Part shown: positions 17,832-24,990 of the stretch, piece by piece | How the letters are laid out: every line of letters begins with the position of its first letter | How positions within the stretch are numbered: the stretch's first letter is position 1 | The notes under the pieces: generated by a model | The model's database searches: none | Told to the model about the DNA's origin: nothing | The model's input: the letters and a program-made list of their open reading frames with translations, nothing else | Made by a program: the position numbers and the translations under genes | Source: Leclercia sp. AS011 | GTDB taxonomy: Bacteria > Pseudomonadota > Gammaproteobacteria > Enterobacterales > Enterobacteriaceae | Direction of reading: 5' to 3' | Length of the DNA: 64,000 bases | NCBI RefSeq assembly: GCF_037152535.1 | Contig: NZ_JBBCMA010000005.1 | Span: 62,001 to 126,000, forward strand

Positions 17832-18940
17832 CAGGATGTCAGGTCATGGCCAAGCCGGCCAGTTCACGTTGCAATCTCAACTGCCGCTACTGCTTTTATA
17901 TCGATAAACCCCAGCAACCGATCATGGATGACGCCACGCTGGAGACCTTCATTCAGCAGCATATCGCCGCCCAGCCCGGGCCGGAGGTGCAGTTTGCCTG
18001 GCAGGGTGGGGGGCCAACGCTCTGCGGGCTGGATTTCTTCCGCCGCGTCGCACAACTGCAGCACCGCTATGGCGGGGGAAAGCGCATCACCAATGCCTTT
18101 CAGACCAACGGGATCCTGCTTAACGATGCCTGGTGTCGGTTCTTCCGTGAGCAGGGCTGGCTGGTGGGGATCTCGCTGGACGGTCCGGCGGCGCTGCATG
18201 ATGCGTACCGCGTCAGCCGCAGCGGCAATCCCACCCATCACAAGGTGATGGCGGCGATCGAAAAACTGCGCGCCCATCAGGTGTCGTTTAACCTGCTGAC
18301 GGTCATTAACCGGCACAACAGCCGCCAGCCGGAGCGCATGTATCGCTATTTGCGCGCGCTGGGCACCCCGTATCTGCAGTTTCTTCCCCTGCAGGAGCAG
18401 GATAATCCGGAATCGGTGAGCGATGAGCAGTGGGGAGCGTTCCTGTCGACGGTATTTGACGTCTGGGTGCGGGAGGATATTGGTCGCGTCTATGTCCAGC
18501 TCTTCGACTCGACGCTGGGGGTGTGGTGCGGCTACCCGTCGCAGATGTGTTCCCTTGCCGCCACCTGCGGCCACGCCTTTGCGCTGGAGGCCAATGGCGA
18601 TCTCTTCCAGTGCGATCACTACGTCTGGCCCGAGTACCGGCTGGGCAACATCCATCAGACGCCGCTGGCAGAGCTGAATCGCAGCGAGGCGGCCATCGCT
18701 TTTGGCCTGCGCAAGCAAAGCGACTTATCCGCCGAATGTCAGGCCTGTCCGATGCGTCATCTGTGCAACGGCGACTGCCCGAAACACCGCATTGAGGGCA
18801 AAAGCGCGCTCTGTGCCGGATATCAGGCATTTTTCCGCCACTCCGCCCCGCATATGCGGGTGATGCGCGATTTAATCCGCCATCACCGTTCACCCCTGGA
18901 GCTGATGGCCCTGCTACAGCAGAGCCACCGGGCAAGTTAA
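17828..18940 (+). CDS. yidF: YidF, anaerobic sulfatase-maturating radical SAM enzyme
   Basis: A 370-residue radical SAM/SPASM enzyme. The Fe4S4 site is Cys15-x3-Cys19-x2-Cys22 in [13 protein letters not shown]-terminal cysteine clusters include [16 protein letters not shown] and [18 protein letters not shown], which bind the auxiliary clusters. The layout and length are those of anSME, which oxidises the active-site cysteine of sulfatases to formylglycine without oxygen. The obvious client is the CMPAR sulfatase at 11888-13372. As I recall, the K-12 YidF protein is shorter; this copy looks full length. The stop shares TTAA with dsdA. Confidence 0.87.
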   Translation: MTGCQVMAKPASSRCNLNCRYCFYIDKPQQPIMDDATLETFIQQHIAAQPGPEVQFAWQGGGPTLCGLDFFRRVAQLQHRYGGGKRITNAFQTNGILLNDAWCRFFREQGWLVGISLDGPAALHDAYRVSRSGNPTHHKVMAAIEKLRAHQVSFNLLTVINRHNSRQPERMYRYLRALGTPYLQFLPLQEQDNPESVSDEQWGAFLSTVFDVWVREDIGRVYVQLFDSTLGVWCGYPSQMCSLAATCGHAFALEANGDLFQCDHYVWPEYRLGNIHQTPLAELNRSEAAIAFGLRKQSDLSAECQACPMRHLCNGDCPKHRIEGKSALCAGYQAFFRHSAPHMRVMRDLIRHHRSPLELMALLQQSHRAS

Positions 18941-20238
18941 CGCCCTTTCACCAGGTACTTCGCCATCTCCTCGTCCGGCACCATCCCGCCGCCGGTGGCC
19001 CACACCAGGTGAGTGGCGTTCTCCAGCGGATAGTGACCGGAGGCGGCGAGGCGCACCGGCCCGGCCATGCCCGCCAGTGCCGACGGCTCAAGGCGAATGT
19101 TCTCCTCCTGCGCCAGCCAGCCCAGCATGTCGTACATGCTCTGATCGGAGAGGGTATAGAACCCGTCGAGCAGGCGCTCCATGGCGCGGCCAACAAAGCC
19201 GGAGGCGCGACCTACCGCCAGTCCATCCGCCGCGGTGAGGTTATCGATCCCCAGATCCTGCACCGCAATCTTATCGTGCAGACCGGTATAGACCCCCAGC
19301 AGCATGCACGGGGAGTGGGTCGGTTCGGCAAAAATGCAGTGAACATGGTCGCCAAAAGCCAGCTTCAGCCCAAACGCCACTCCGCCAGGCCCGCCGCCCA
19401 CGCCGCACGGCAGATAGACAAACAGCGGGTGCTCCGCATCCACCACCCGGCCCTGTTCGGCAAACTGCGCTTTCAGGCGCTCGCCTGCCACGGCATAGCC
19501 CAGGAACAGGGTGCGGGAGTTTTCATCGTCGATAAAGAAGCAGTTCGGATCGTTTTCCGCCGCCTTGCGCCCTTGTTCCACCGCCACGCCGTAATCCTGC
19601 TCATACTCCACCACCGTCACGCCGTGGCTGCGCAGTTTTGCTTTCTTCCACTCGCGGGCGTCGGCAGACATGTGCACCGTTACCTTAAAGCCGATGCGGG
19701 CGCTCATGATACCGATAGACATCCCGAGGTTGCCGGTTGATCCCACGGCAATGCTGTACTGGCTGAAGAAATCTTTGAAGCGCGGCTCCAGCAGGATGCT
19801 GTAATCGTCGTCGAGGCTGAGTAGCCCGGCGGCCAGAGCCAGTTTTTCGGCGTGGGTCAGCACTTCATAGATCCCGCCGCGGGCTTTAATCGAGCCGGAG
19901 ATCGGCAGGTGGCTGTCTTTTTTCAGCAGCAGGGTGCCGGGAATAGGGATATTTAACTCCTTCTCCAGCCGCTTTTGCATTGCCGGAATAGCCACCAGTT
20001 CAGATTCGATAATCCCGTGAGTGGCCGCCGTTTCCGGAAACGCGAGAGCGAGGTAAGGCGCAAAGCGGTTCAGGCGCGCCCGGGCATCCTCCACGTCGGC
20101 GTTGGTCAGGCCAACATAGGGCAGGCCAGCGGCCAGGGTGGTGGCGTTCGGGTTGAACCAGGTGGTTTCTTTCAGGGCGATCAGATCCTCCACCAGAGGA
20201 TACTGTGCGATTAAAGTGCTGATGTTTGCATTTTCCAT
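18937..20238 (-). CDS. dsdA: D-serine dehydratase (ammonia-lyase)
   Basis: A 433-residue PLP enzyme converting D-serine to pyruvate and ammonia. The PLP lysine lies in [16 protein letters not shown], and the glycine-rich phosphate loop is [13 protein letters not shown]. The start is the ATG at 20236-20238 ([15 protein letters not shown]), which fits E. coli DsdA; the open frame extends 19 codons further without a better ribosome site. The partner permease dsdX and regulator dsdC are not next to it, so detoxification of D-serine rather than dedicated uptake seems likely. Confidence 0.95.
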   Translation of the reverse strand: MENANISTLIAQYPLVEDLIALKETTWFNPNATTLAAGLPYVGLTNADVEDARARLNRFAPYLALAFPETAATHGIIESELVAIPAMQKRLEKELNIPIPGTLLLKKDSHLPISGSIKARGGIYEVLTHAEKLALAAGLLSLDDDYSILLEPRFKDFFSQYSIAVGSTGNLGMSIGIMSARIGFKVTVHMSADAREWKKAKLRSHGVTVVEYEQDYGVAVEQGRKAAENDPNCFFIDDENSRTLFLGYAVAGERLKAQFAEQGRVVDAEHPLFVYLPCGVGGGPGGVAFGLKLAFGDHVHCIFAEPTHSPCMLLGVYTGLHDKIAVQDLGIDNLTAADGLAVGRASGFVGRAMERLLDGFYTLSDQSMYDMLGWLAQEENIRLEPSALAGMAGPVRLAASGHYPLENATHLVWATGGGMVPDEEMAKYLVKGR

Positions 20239-20356
20239 AAGAGATCTCTTCGCGCTAGATAATGAAAGAAAGCAGGAAGGTGCCGCCGAGTGCAAGCGAT
20301 AATTGGCTTATGCTATACGAAGCAATGGGCTGGAAATGACAGGTTGATGTTGAAAG

Positions 20357-20773
20357 TCAGGAGGAATGAAAATTTTCTGCAACATCTGCAAAGTAGCTAA
20401 GTAGACGGTTATCACCTGAAGACATACGTTGGTGAGCCGGTGTAATCAGGCCCATCAACATGAATCTGCCTGACTCCCACATATGTTCGGTATAAATCAG
20501 GTAATGATCGCTGGTCCGGTGGTAGTTCTCTTGACGCTCTCGCCAGTTCTTTTCGTAATGCAGATTAACGTGTATGTGGTGAACGTTAGCGTCAACCGCA
20601 AAGGGCGGAAAGTCAAAAGGTGCGTCCCGTCCAAGGAGATCGGAAGGCGCACCTGTTGATTTGTAAGTGATAAATTCAGATTTAAGCTGAGGTTCGAGGC
20701 CGGGATGAACGCTAAAAGTGGGAAGGAAGAACGCATCCCATGTAACATTGCTGTATTCAGCCGTTACAGCCAT
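20357..20773 (-). CDS. YafO-family toxin (ribosome-associated mRNA interferase)
   Basis: A 138-residue protein. The segments FITYKSTGAPSDLLGRDAPF and VHHIHVNLHYEKN, together with HRTSDHYLIYTE, align with E. coli YafO (FISYK...LPDIFGRDALY, AHIHLANE, SRTNDEAHLVYCQ). YafO cuts mRNA in association with the 50S subunit and is normally paired with the YafN antitoxin. Here the ATG overlaps the end of the upstream gene by 10 bases, a typical coupled arrangement, but that gene does not look like yafN. No LexA box lies upstream, unlike the SOS-linked yafNO. Base composition is visibly more A/T rich than in neighbouring genes. Confidence 0.72.
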   Translation of the reverse strand: MAVTAEYSNVTWDAFFLPTFSVHPGLEPQLKSEFITYKSTGAPSDLLGRDAPFDFPPFAVDANVHHIHVNLHYEKNWRERQENYHRTSDHYLIYTEHMWESGRFMLMGLITPAHQRMSSGDNRLLSYFADVAENFHSS

Positions 20774-21291
20774 CTGGACGCAGCCTTGTTGCCGGTTTCA
20801 AGCAAATGCTGCATCGCCACGAAATCCACTCCTGAGTCTCGCGGACTTGTCTTACGCGTAAGTTGATCAATGAGGCTAAGATAATTTTTTGTAGCCAAAC
20901 TGACCATCCTGATGGCTTTTACAAACGCAAATTCCACAGAACCTTTGTCATACGCCATGATGATATCTTTTTCGGGCAGCATCAGGACAAAGGATTCTGC
21001 GATACCTGCGGCATAGATAGTTTGGCTCGAAAGCTGCATCGCAAGTTTAGCTGCGGCGTCGAAGTCGCTATCCGCATACCGCGCGAGCTCAGCGCGGCTT
21101 GACCGCAGATCTTCAGCAATATCATTAAGTGCCGCTGTAAGCTCGCTAATATCGGTCTTGTTAACTTTAGCGCCCATCGCGTAAACCCGTTCGACAATCG
21201 TAGGCTGACACGCAACCGCTTTAGGTTGCGGCTGGAGACTGACAATAACCAGTGCCACTGCTGCCTGCAAATGCTGAATTTTGAATGTCAC
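20764..21291 (-). CDS. Unrecognised helical protein coupled to the YafO-like toxin gene
   Basis: I do not recognise this family. The best start is a GTG at 21289-21291, six bases after AGGGAG, giving 175 residues. Other options are an ATG at 21312 (182 aa) or an ATG at 21177 (137 aa, MGAKVNKTDISEL). With the longer starts, the N-terminus has a hydrophobic stretch LQAAVALVIVSL and an AVAC sequence that could be a signal-peptide or lipobox site. The rest is predicted to be almost all helix and rich in Ala, Leu and Ser. By position it should be the antitoxin, but an exported protein would not fit that role. Its stop overlaps the toxin start. Confidence 0.6.
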   Translation of the reverse strand: MTFKIQHLQAAVALVIVSLQPQPKAVACQPTIVERVYAMGAKVNKTDISELTAALNDIAEDLRSSRAELARYADSDFDAAAKLAMQLSSQTIYAAGIAESFVLMLPEKDIIMAYDKGSVEFAFVKAIRMVSLATKNYLSLIDQLTRKTSPRDSGVDFVAMQHLLETGNKAASRWL

Positions 21292-21409
21292 GATAGACTC
21301 CCTAATCGTCATTTCTCGACGAGGCGTAAATTCTACTACTCAATTTAACTATAAGCTAAAAGAAGTTCGCTGGAGAGAGCCCGGCAAGACAGATCGGGCC
21401 ATCATATGA

Positions 21410-22594
21410 TTACACCGCCTGCTCGTGATGCGAGGCGCGGGAGGCCAGCGGCAGCCAGCAGAGGACAATCAGCAACCCCATTAAGGTCATCAGCAGCCCG
21501 AGGCTCGCCTGTCCGTTTTGCGGCATCATCGCCGAGAGCCAGGCCAGTGCGCCGGAGCCGATATTCTGCAGACCGCCCACCAGCGCCCCGGCGGTGCCGG
21601 CGAGGAACGGGAAGGGCTCCATCGCGCCGCTGGTCGCCAGCGGGAACAGCATCCCCGCGCCAAAGAAGAACAGCGCCGCCGGGATCAGCAGGGTCCAGAC
21701 GTTCATCACTCCGAACAGCCCCGGGATCCACATCATCAGCCCTGCCAGCAGGCAGCTCACTACCGACTGCCACATCAGGGTGGTGAAGCGTTTATTGGCG
21801 CGTCCGGCAAACCAGGCGCCGAAAAACGCCGCCGGGATCGGCAGGATAAACAGAATACTGACCACCATGCTGCTGAGGCCCAGCCCGGCACCTAACAGCA
21901 CGCCCGAACTGGCTTCGAAAACTGCGATGCCCGCCAGGCCGCCCACCAGCATCAGCACGTAGCAGTTGAAGGCCCCGTTGCCGAAGAGGATTTTGTAGCT
22001 GGTGATAAGTTTAGTGCGCGGCGCTTCGGCAGGCCGGGTTTCCGGCATCCAGCGCGCCATGCTGAAGGTGACAATGATGCACAGCACCAGCAGGAAGCCG
22101 TAGCAGGCCCGCCAGGACCATAGGGTATCCAGCATGCCGCCAATCAGCGGGGCCAGCAGCGGGCTGACCAGAATGCCCATGTTCAGCAGGCTGTTGGCAT
22201 GGCGCAGCTGGGTGCCCTGATACATATCGCGTGGCAACGTGCGCGCCATCACCCCGCCGACGCCGGTGCCGACGCCCTGCAACGCGCTGGCGGCAATCAG
22301 CACGCTCAGGCTGTGGGTCGTCATGGCAATCACCGTGGCGATCATAAAAATTGTCATCCCGACCAGGATCACCGGGCGACGGCCAACGCGATCCGAGAGC
22401 GGGCCGTAGAACAGCTGCGAGACGCCGTAGGTCAGCAGGTACGCGCCCATCACGCTCTGCACCGCGCCTTCACGAACGTGGAGTGCCTTCGCCATGTCCG
22501 CAATGGCCGGGATATAGATGGTTTGCGCCATCTGACCGACGGCGACCAGCAATATCAACATCAAGAGTAAATTAACGTTCCGCTGTCTTTTCAT
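21410..22594 (-). CDS. emrD: Multidrug efflux MFS transporter EmrD
   Basis: A 394-residue MFS DHA1 drug:H+ antiporter of the Bcr/CflA subgroup with 12 predicted helices. E. coli EmrD exports uncouplers and detergents. GPLSDRVGRRPVIL is the loop 2-3 motif A. The start is the ATG at 22592-22594 (MKRQRNVNLLLMLILL), giving the orthologue's exact length; the frame is open a further 70 codons without homology. It is read alone on the minus strand. Confidence 0.95.
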   Translation of the reverse strand: MKRQRNVNLLLMLILLVAVGQMAQTIYIPAIADMAKALHVREGAVQSVMGAYLLTYGVSQLFYGPLSDRVGRRPVILVGMTIFMIATVIAMTTHSLSVLIAASALQGVGTGVGGVMARTLPRDMYQGTQLRHANSLLNMGILVSPLLAPLIGGMLDTLWSWRACYGFLLVLCIIVTFSMARWMPETRPAEAPRTKLITSYKILFGNGAFNCYVLMLVGGLAGIAVFEASSGVLLGAGLGLSSMVVSILFILPIPAAFFGAWFAGRANKRFTTLMWQSVVSCLLAGLMMWIPGLFGVMNVWTLLIPAALFFFGAGMLFPLATSGAMEPFPFLAGTAGALVGGLQNIGSGALAWLSAMMPQNGQASLGLLMTLMGLLIVLCWLPLASRASHHEQAV

Positions 22595-22769
22595 GTCGCT
22601 GAATAATTTTGCCAAAAGTGATAAATAAAGAGTAAGTGACTGCGCATTCCCATAAATGCGCGAGGAATCTACCACAGTGAGAGGGCAAGTTGAGTATTGC
22701 GGTGATGAATGGATAAGCGGAAAAAGGCAGGATTTGTAAACAAGATCGGCAACTAATATTGCCAGCGAT

Positions 22770-23603
22770 TCAGGCCAGGCGCAGCAGAATAGCACCCCCT
22801 GCAATACCCAGCGCCGCCGCGATACGCAGACCCATAACCTTCTCTTTTAAAAGCACAAAGGCAATAAGCGCCCCAAAGAGTATCGAGGTTTCACGCAGCG
22901 CCGCGACAACAGCCAGCGGCGCCTGGGTCATCGCCCAGAGTGCCAGACCGTAAGAACCCATTGTACCGATGCCACCGAGCAGACCTTTTTTCCAGTGCAG
23001 GCGCAGGTAGCCAGAGGCTTCACGGCGACGCGCCACCATCGCCCAGACGAGCAGGCAAAAACCATTCATAAAGAAGGTCCACAGCGTATAGCCCAGCGCG
23101 GTTTCCGACAGCCGCACGCCGGTGCCATCCACCAGCGTATAGCCCGCGATAAAACAGGCATTCAGCAGCGCCAGCCAGATCCCTTTGCGCGACTGCATGC
23201 GTCCGTTCAGCGCCATGATCAGTATCGACAGGCAGATCACGCCGATGCCGGACCAGGCGAGCCACGAGAGATGATCGCCGAGCAACAGCGTGCCGATCAG
23301 CGCCACCAGCAGCGGTGCGGTGCCGCGCATCAGCGGGTAGGTCTGACTCATATCCGAGACCTGATAGGTCTTCGCGACCAGAACGGTATACACCACCTGT
23401 AAGGCGCAGGAGACCATCAAAAATGGCCAGCTTGCCGCCGAGGGTTGCGGTGAGAACGGGAGTAACACCAGGGCGATAAGGGTTGCGGAACCGCTCACGC
23501 TAATGGCGGAGTAGAGCTTGTCCGTTCCGGCTTTAACGATGGCGTTCCAGCTGGCATGCAGCAGCGCGGCGAACAGCAGAATGCAGAAAACGGTAAGGGT
23601 CAT
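22770..23603 (-). CDS. EamA/DMT-family permease
   Basis: A 277-residue inner-membrane protein with about ten hydrophobic segments, starting MTLTVFCILLFAALLHASWNA. Two EamA repeats cover the N- and C-terminal halves; the second includes VVAALRETSILFGALIAFVLLKEK. The family exports metabolites such as amino acids or nucleosides; the substrate here is unknown. There is no clear ribosome site, but two palindromes lie directly upstream at 23612-23643. It lies downstream of a GNAT gene on the same strand. Confidence 0.85.
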   Translation of the reverse strand: MTLTVFCILLFAALLHASWNAIVKAGTDKLYSAISVSGSATLIALVLLPFSPQPSAASWPFLMVSCALQVVYTVLVAKTYQVSDMSQTYPLMRGTAPLLVALIGTLLLGDHLSWLAWSGIGVICLSILIMALNGRMQSRKGIWLALLNACFIAGYTLVDGTGVRLSETALGYTLWTFFMNGFCLLVWAMVARRREASGYLRLHWKKGLLGGIGTMGSYGLALWAMTQAPLAVVAALRETSILFGALIAFVLLKEKVMGLRIAAALGIAGGAILLRLA

Positions 23604-23611
23604 GGCGTGTC

Positions 23612-23643
23612 TGACAATGTATTGTCACAAGAATGTAACATTC
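23612..23643. promoter_or_regulatory. Two adjacent palindromes upstream of the EamA permease
   Basis: TGACAATGTATTGTCA at 23612-23627 is a 16-base dyad with perfect 7-bp arms. GAATGTAACATTC at 23631-23643 is a perfect 6-1-6 palindrome. Both lie in the 62-base gap between the GNAT stop and the permease ATG. They are candidate operator sites; the binding protein is unknown. Confidence 0.5.
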
Positions 23644-23665
23644 ACCGCCGGATGCTGCCAGCTGC

Positions 23666-24112
23666 TTAAACCGCACAAAAAAGGCGATGGGTGACGCGCG
23701 GTTCATCCGCGACCAGCGTAAAGCCAGCCCGCTGGTAGAATGCCCAGGCGGTGTGGGGCGCATGGGTATTGAGAAAATCGAACCAGACGCTGGCATCGGC
23801 CATCACCACGGCGAGCAGCTGCCCGCCGATACCCAGCCCACGACAGCTTTCGCTGATATAGAGATGACGAATGCGACCGGCCCGCGGCTGCTGGCTGAAC
23901 GGATCGCGGTTTAGCCCGCAAATCCCCACCAGTTTGCCGTTCAGAAAGGCACCCAGCAGCTTTTCTCCCGGGGCGTTAAAACGGTTTTCACCTCGCTCCC
24001 AGTTCTCTTCCAGCCGACGCAACATATTAAAATTGAGCGCAGTGCTCTCGGTTTTGAGCGCGATATACCCCGGTTCGTCCGGCGTGACAGGCTCAATTAA
24101 TAAACGCAACAT
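23666..24112 (-). CDS. GNAT-family N-acetyltransferase
   Basis: A 148-residue acetyltransferase, starting MLRLLIEPVTPDEPGYIALK. The acetyl-CoA loop is in RIRHLYISESCRGLGIGGQLLAVV at about 84-107, matching the Q/R-x-x-G-x-G/A motif. The C-terminal HTAWAFYQRAGF segment is also typical. The acceptor is not predictable. It shares orientation with the downstream EamA permease, with 62 bases between them containing two palindromes, so it is probably not a simple operon. Confidence 0.85.
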   Translation of the reverse strand: MLRLLIEPVTPDEPGYIALKTESTALNFNMLRRLEENWERGENRFNAPGEKLLGAFLNGKLVGICGLNRDPFSQQPRAGRIRHLYISESCRGLGIGGQLLAVVMADASVWFDFLNTHAPHTAWAFYQRAGFTLVADEPRVTHRLFCAV

Positions 24113-24131
24113 AGCATTCCCTCGTTATTAA

Positions 24132-24155
24132 AGAGGGGCGGTTTCCCGCCCCTCT
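24132..24155 (-). terminator. Terminator of the tisB transcript
   Basis: On the minus strand a 10-bp stem, AGAGGGGCGG / CCGCCCCTCT with a GAAA loop, is followed by TTTAAT. It lies 21 bases past the tisB stop. Confidence 0.8.
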
Positions 24156-24176
24156 CAGGTGCGGCTTGAACCTGAA

Positions 24177-24266
24177 TCACTTAACGTATTTCAGGACAGC
24201 ATCAAGCAGTTGCAGTGCTGCAACAATGAGTTTGAGGATAAGTACAACCATATCCACTACGCTCAT
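24177..24266 (-). CDS. tisB: TisB membrane toxin (SOS-induced)
   Basis: A 29-residue hydrophobic peptide reading MSVVDMVVLILKLIV, then AALQLLDAVLKYVK. It differs from E. coli TisB at only a few N-terminal positions and one near the C-terminus. TisB is a type I toxin that inserts into the inner membrane, lowers proton motive force and promotes persister formation after DNA damage. Its transcript starts near 24450 under a LexA box and is held off translation by IstR, whose target lies in the leader at 24334-24355. Confidence 0.95.
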   Translation of the reverse strand: MSVVDMVVLILKLIVAALQLLDAVLKYVK

Positions 24267-24333
24267 ACGCGTCTCCTCTGGTTAAGGAGCACGGTGCTGG
24301 CGTACCTTTCCGCCGCCTGTAACCAGCACCTTT

Positions 24334-24355
24334 GTTGATGTAACACAGTGTGCTC
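24334..24355 (-). promoter_or_regulatory. IstR target site in the tisB leader
   Basis: The 22 bases on the plus strand here are identical to the 5' part of IstR at 24585-24606, so the tisB leader RNA (minus strand) is perfectly complementary to the antitoxin RNA. The site is about 70-90 bases before the tisB ATG and about 95-115 bases after the inferred transcript start, matching the standby-site mechanism known in E. coli. Confidence 0.9.
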
Positions 24356-24456
24356 AGGTGGGGAGTGGAGGCGCTGACGGCACCACCCGTTTCAGCCAGG
24401 ACTTCGTTGCGCCGGTGTACTACGAGCGGCTCCCCTCACACCCTGTGAACACACCC

Positions 24457-24488
24457 AGTATAGATAAATACTGTATATATGAACAGTA
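24457..24488 (-). promoter_or_regulatory. LexA box and tisB promoter
   Basis: CTGTATATATGAACAG at 24471-24486 fits the LexA consensus CTGT-N8-ACAG exactly. On the minus strand TGTTCA, 17 bases, then TATACT (plus-strand 24457-24462) makes a plausible -35/-10 pair that overlaps the box, so LexA would block tisB transcription directly. It may also control the longer IstR-2 RNA. Confidence 0.9.
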
Positions 24489-24549
24489 ATTTATGGACAA
24501 AACGTGAAGCGGGAGCCATACTCAAAGGCGTCAAAATCCGTGCCGTAAA

Positions 24550-24578
24550 TTGCGCGTTCCCGTGCGATCGCGTATACT
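24550..24578 (+). promoter_or_regulatory. Constitutive promoter of istR-1
   Basis: TTGCGC at 24550-24555 and TATACT at 24573-24578 are separated by 17 bases, with the RNA start about 7 bases downstream. No LexA box overlaps it, in keeping with constitutive IstR-1. Confidence 0.8.
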
Positions 24579-24584
24579 TCGTGC

Positions 24585-24660
24585 GTTGATGTAACACAGT
24601 GTGCTCTGCGGTCACCAGCCGCAAACGCTGTAAAAAAACCTCGCTCCGGCGGGGTTTTTT
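24585..24660 (+). ncRNA. istR: IstR antitoxin RNA
   Basis: The roughly 75-base RNA begins at GTTGATGTAACACAGTG, contains the CTGCGGTCACCAGCCGCA hairpin, and ends in a terminator stem ACCTCGCTCCGGCGGGG with six T residues. Sequence and order match E. coli IstR-1. It pairs with the tisB leader through its first 22 bases and blocks ribosome standby binding, while RNase III cleaves the duplex. It lies between tisB and ivbL, as in E. coli. Confidence 0.92.
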
Positions 24661-24789
24661 GTTTTCATCACCCGACAAGCGAAACGTGATCCCTGGCGCA
24701 TTTTCAGGCAGATGAAAATAATTCCGTTGTCACGCCTGTAAACCTGTGCTTGTATAAATCCACTCAATGATTCCAGAGACAGGTTCCTA

Positions 24790-24888
24790 ATGAACGCTTC
24801 CATGCTGACCTCGACCCTACTAAAAACTGCGCAACCAGCCGCAGTGGTCGTCGTGCGTGTGGTGGTGGTCGTCGGCAATGCGCCGTAG
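24790..24888 (+). CDS. ivbL: ilvB operon leader peptide
   Basis: A 32-residue peptide, MNASMLTSTLLKTAQP then AAVVVVRVVVVVGNAP. Nine of ten residues in the centre are valine, flanking one arginine. Ribosome stalling at these codons when charged valyl-tRNA (and leucyl-tRNA) is scarce prevents the terminator at 24915 from forming. It is near identical to E. coli IvbL in its C-terminal half. Confidence 0.95.
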   Translation: MNASMLTSTLLKTAQPAAVVVVRVVVVVGNAP

Positions 24889-24914
24889 GGACTGAATCAA
24901 CACACGATTCCAAA

Positions 24915-24943
24915 CCCCGCCGGCGCAAACCGGCGGGGTTTTT
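24915..24943 (+). terminator. ilvBN attenuator terminator
   Basis: A 9-bp stem, CCCCGCCGG / CCGGCGGGG with a short loop, is followed by five T residues, 26 bases after the ivbL stop. It is the attenuator that is relieved by ribosome stalling in ivbL. Confidence 0.92.
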
Positions 24944-24990
24944 CGTTAAAAGCCCCCCGGAAAGTCGGCCCAGAAGAAAAGGACTGGAGC

